DNA from: an uncultured bacterium
GTDB lineage: Bacteria; Verrucomicrobiota; Kiritimatiellia; CAIKKV01
Direction: 5' to 3'
DNA: 7,817 nt
NCBI GenBank assembly: GCA_903828035.1
Contig: CAIKKV010000223.1
Coordinates: 1-7,817 of the forward strand
Shown piece by piece: positions 6,371 through 7,817 of this stretch (within the stretch, counting starts at the first letter, position 1; every line of letters starts with the position of its first letter). The translations under genes and the position numbers were made by a program. The notes beneath the pieces were generated by a model, which was given only the letters and a program-made list of their open reading frames with translations, made no database searches and had not been told where the DNA came from.

Positions 6371-7528
6371 ATGAGCGGGAACGCGCACGCCGGGCAACGG
6401 CAGGCCAACATCATGATTGTGGACGACCTGCCCGCGAATCTTCAGCTCCTGGTTCATTTCCTGCGCGACGAGGGGTACAAGGTGCGGCCCGTCACCAGCG
6501 GCCTCGCGGCGCTGGAGCTGGCCCGGCACGTCCGCCCCGACCTGGTGCTGATGGACGTCAGCATGCCCGAGTTGGACGGGTACGAGACCTGCCGCCGGAT
6601 GAAGGAAATCCCCTCGCTCAAGGAGGTGCCCGTGGTCTTCCTCAGCGCCATGGGCGACCTGCTCGACAAGGTCCGGGCGTTTGAAGTCGGAGGCGTGGAC
6701 TATATCACCAAGCCCTTCCACATGGAGGAGGTCCGGATCCGGATCATGACGCACCTGCGCCTCGCCGAGCTTCGCGGCGAGATGGAGGAAAAGGTCCGGC
6801 AGCTGGAAGCCGCGAACGCGATGCGCACGCAGCTGGCGCATCTGCTGGTTCACGACATGCGCACCCCGCTCTTCAACATCTCCGCGGCCGTTGACCTGGC
6901 GGGCATGATCGAGGCCTCGACCGGCGCCCCGGCGGCCAGGCGCCACCTGTCCGACGCCAAGGATTCCGTCGCCGTGCTCGACCAGATGATTTCCGACATT
7001 CTGGATGTCTACAAAATGGAGGGCGGCGGCAAGCTGGTGGCGCTTTCCCCCACGCCGGTATGCGGCATCATCGCCGAGGCGGTCCGCATCATGGGCGGCT
7101 TGATGAAGCACCACCGCTTCACCTACTCGCTGCCGTCGCTGGACCTGCTGGCCTTGTGCGACAAGACCCTGACCATTCGCGTGCTGGTCAATTTCCTCAG
7201 CAACGCCATGAAGCACTCCCCCCCTGGAACCGACATCGACCTCGCGGTTAGCGACGGGGCCGACAGCATCCGCATCAGCGTGACGGACCGGAGCCAGGGC
7301 GTGGCGCCGGAGAGCGTGGACCAGCTGTTCGAGAAGTTCGGAAAGGTGGGCGGCGGGTCGGCCGTCAAGCACAGCTCCAGCGGGATGGGGCTGGTGTTCA
7401 GCCGGATGGTGGTCGAATCCCAAGGCGGGGAAATCGGCGTCGAGAACAAGCCGGGGGGAGGCTGTACGTTCTGGTTTTCCCTGCTTAAGCCGGCGGCGCC
7501 AAAACTCGCGCCGCCCGTTTCGCCATGA
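6371..7528 (+). CDS. Soluble receiver-histidine kinase hybrid (REC-HisKA-HATPase_c)
   Basis: Cytoplasmic two-component signalling protein of 385 aa with no membrane segment. The N-terminal receiver domain (about 13-128) has acidic Asp18-Asp19, phospho-acceptor Asp62 in LVLMDVSMP, Ser92 and Lys114 in DYITKPF. A helical link (about 129-150) leads to a dimerisation domain with the H-box VHDMRTP (His161). The ATP-binding domain has an N-box with Asn274 and Asn278 (VNFLSNAMKHS), a degenerate G1 box DRSQGV (306-311), an F-box LFEKFGK and a G2 box SSGMGL (336-341). ATG 6371 is preferred: AGAGAGGG (6356-6363) lies 7 bases upstream, whereas GTG 6326 falls inside the likely -10 box. A receiver placed before the kinase suggests control by an upstream phosphodonor, possibly the next gene product. 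The stop overlaps that gene's start as ATGA. Confidence 0.95.
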   Translation: MSGNAHAGQRQANIMIVDDLPANLQLLVHFLRDEGYKVRPVTSGLAALELARHVRPDLVLMDVSMPELDGYETCRRMKEIPSLKEVPVVFLSAMGDLLDKVRAFEVGGVDYITKPFHMEEVRIRIMTHLRLAELRGEMEEKVRQLEAANAMRTQLAHLLVHDMRTPLFNISAAVDLAGMIEASTGAPAARRHLSDAKDSVAVLDQMISDILDVYKMEGGGKLVALSPTPVCGIIAEAVRIMGGLMKHHRFTYSLPSLDLLALCDKTLTIRVLVNFLSNAMKHSPPGTDIDLAVSDGADSIRISVTDRSQGVAPESVDQLFEKFGKVGGGSAVKHSSSGMGLVFSRMVVESQGGEIGVENKPGGGCTFWFSLLKPAAPKLAPPVSP

Positions 7529-7817
7529 ACCGGTTTTTGCGTCGCGTGGCGCTTTTAGCGGGATGCGTGCCGCTGCTCGGCGTGTCCCTGGCTTCGGCCG
7601 AGGCGGCAGACGGCGCGCTGACGACCCTGGAATGCGAGTGGATCGACCAGCATCCCGTGATCCGGCTGGGCTTCAACACCGACCGGGCGCCGTTCTCGTT
7701 CGTCGATCGGGAAGGGGCGGAAAAGGGGATCGTGTCGGAGTACGAGCTCCACCTGTCCCGGTTCATCGGATTTCCCTTTTCCATCCAGCAGCTGCCGACG
7801 AAAGAGCTGGTTGACCA
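7525..7817 (+). CDS. Exported family-3 solute-binding domain protein, probably the sensory end of a membrane kinase (3' partial)
   Basis: Only the first 97 codons are in the window; the frame has no stop. The N-terminus is a signal peptide: Arg6-Arg7, a hydrophobic core to about residue 22 and an Ala-Ser-Ala signal peptidase I site at 23-25. From about residue 38 the sequence follows the start of family-3 periplasmic binding domains: EWIDQHPVIRLGFN, then APFSFVDREGAEKGI and EYELHLSRFIGF. The 'W(I/L)..HP.IRLG' opening is typical of such domains at the N-terminus of EvgS/BvgS-like sensor kinases, though a free transport-binding protein also fits. Its ATG overlaps the stop of the receiver-kinase gene (ATGA) without a ribosome site, implying coupled translation and a shared signalling role. 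An LLAGC string at residues 10-14 resembles a lipobox, but the hydrophobic stretch before it is too short. Confidence 0.8.
   Translation, partial: MNRFLRRVALLAGCVPLLGVSLASAEAADGALTTLECEWIDQHPVIRLGFNTDRAPFSFVDREGAEKGIVSEYELHLSRFIGFPFSIQQLPTKELVD

Noticed and set aside
7555..7566. Lipobox-like LAGC near residue 14 of the solute-binding protein
   Set aside because: Only about six hydrophobic residues separate it from the Arg pair, too few for a lipoprotein signal; the later Ala-Ser-Ala site fits better.
7563..7814. Arg/Ala/Pro-rich + strand frame at the right edge
   Set aside because: It is the shadow of the signal-peptide/solute-binding gene starting at 7525, which is a better protein in another frame.

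Overview
The window is a GC-rich, tightly packed bacterial segment with every gene on the + strand. It holds nine genes, and the first and last are cut by the window edges. Overlapping stop/start codons (GTGA, ATGA, ATGA) and gaps of a few dozen bases suggest two or three transcription units. The energised ExbB/ExbD genes, the signal-peptide-bearing proteins and a lipoprotein point to a diderm (Gram-negative-type) bacterium. MutL carries a version of the DxHA(x)2E(x)4E endonuclease motif, which the E. coli-type enzyme lacks, so a relative of the enteric gammaproteobacteria is unlikely. One ExbB followed by two ExbD genes, plus a GC-rich genome, would fit the Verrucomicrobiota/Kiritimatiellota/Planctomycetes group, but that is a guess from gene style, not a demonstrated placement.

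Region 1 (1-1514) is a proton-driven energy-transduction module: an ExbB/TolQ/MotA-family channel subunit (5' end outside the window) and two different ExbD/TolR-family subunits. The second ExbD starts at a GTG that overlaps the stop of the first. A perfect 12-bp hairpin follows at 1516-1542. Region 2 (1564-6265) has mutL (mismatch repair), then a 655-aa cytosolic protein I cannot assign to a family, then a small four-helix DUF486/DMT-like membrane protein, then a cysteine-containing lipoprotein. The last three are translationally linked or overlapping, including an unusual 110-bp out-of-frame overlap between the DUF486 gene and the lipoprotein gene. Region 3 (6266-7817) begins with a short intergenic stretch holding a plausible sigma70-type promoter. 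It is followed by a soluble receiver-histidine kinase hybrid and, overlapping by ATGA, the 5' end of an exported protein with a family-3 solute-binding domain, probably the sensory part of a membrane kinase.

Most of the window is ordinary housekeeping or signalling content. The parts most worth a second look are the unassigned 655-aa protein, whose C-terminal half has a weak kinase-like layout, the DUF486/lipoprotein overlap, the proline substitution in the MutL endonuclease motif, and the pair of unequal ExbD subunits. I found no CRISPR array, insertion sequence, tRNA, rRNA or phage gene.
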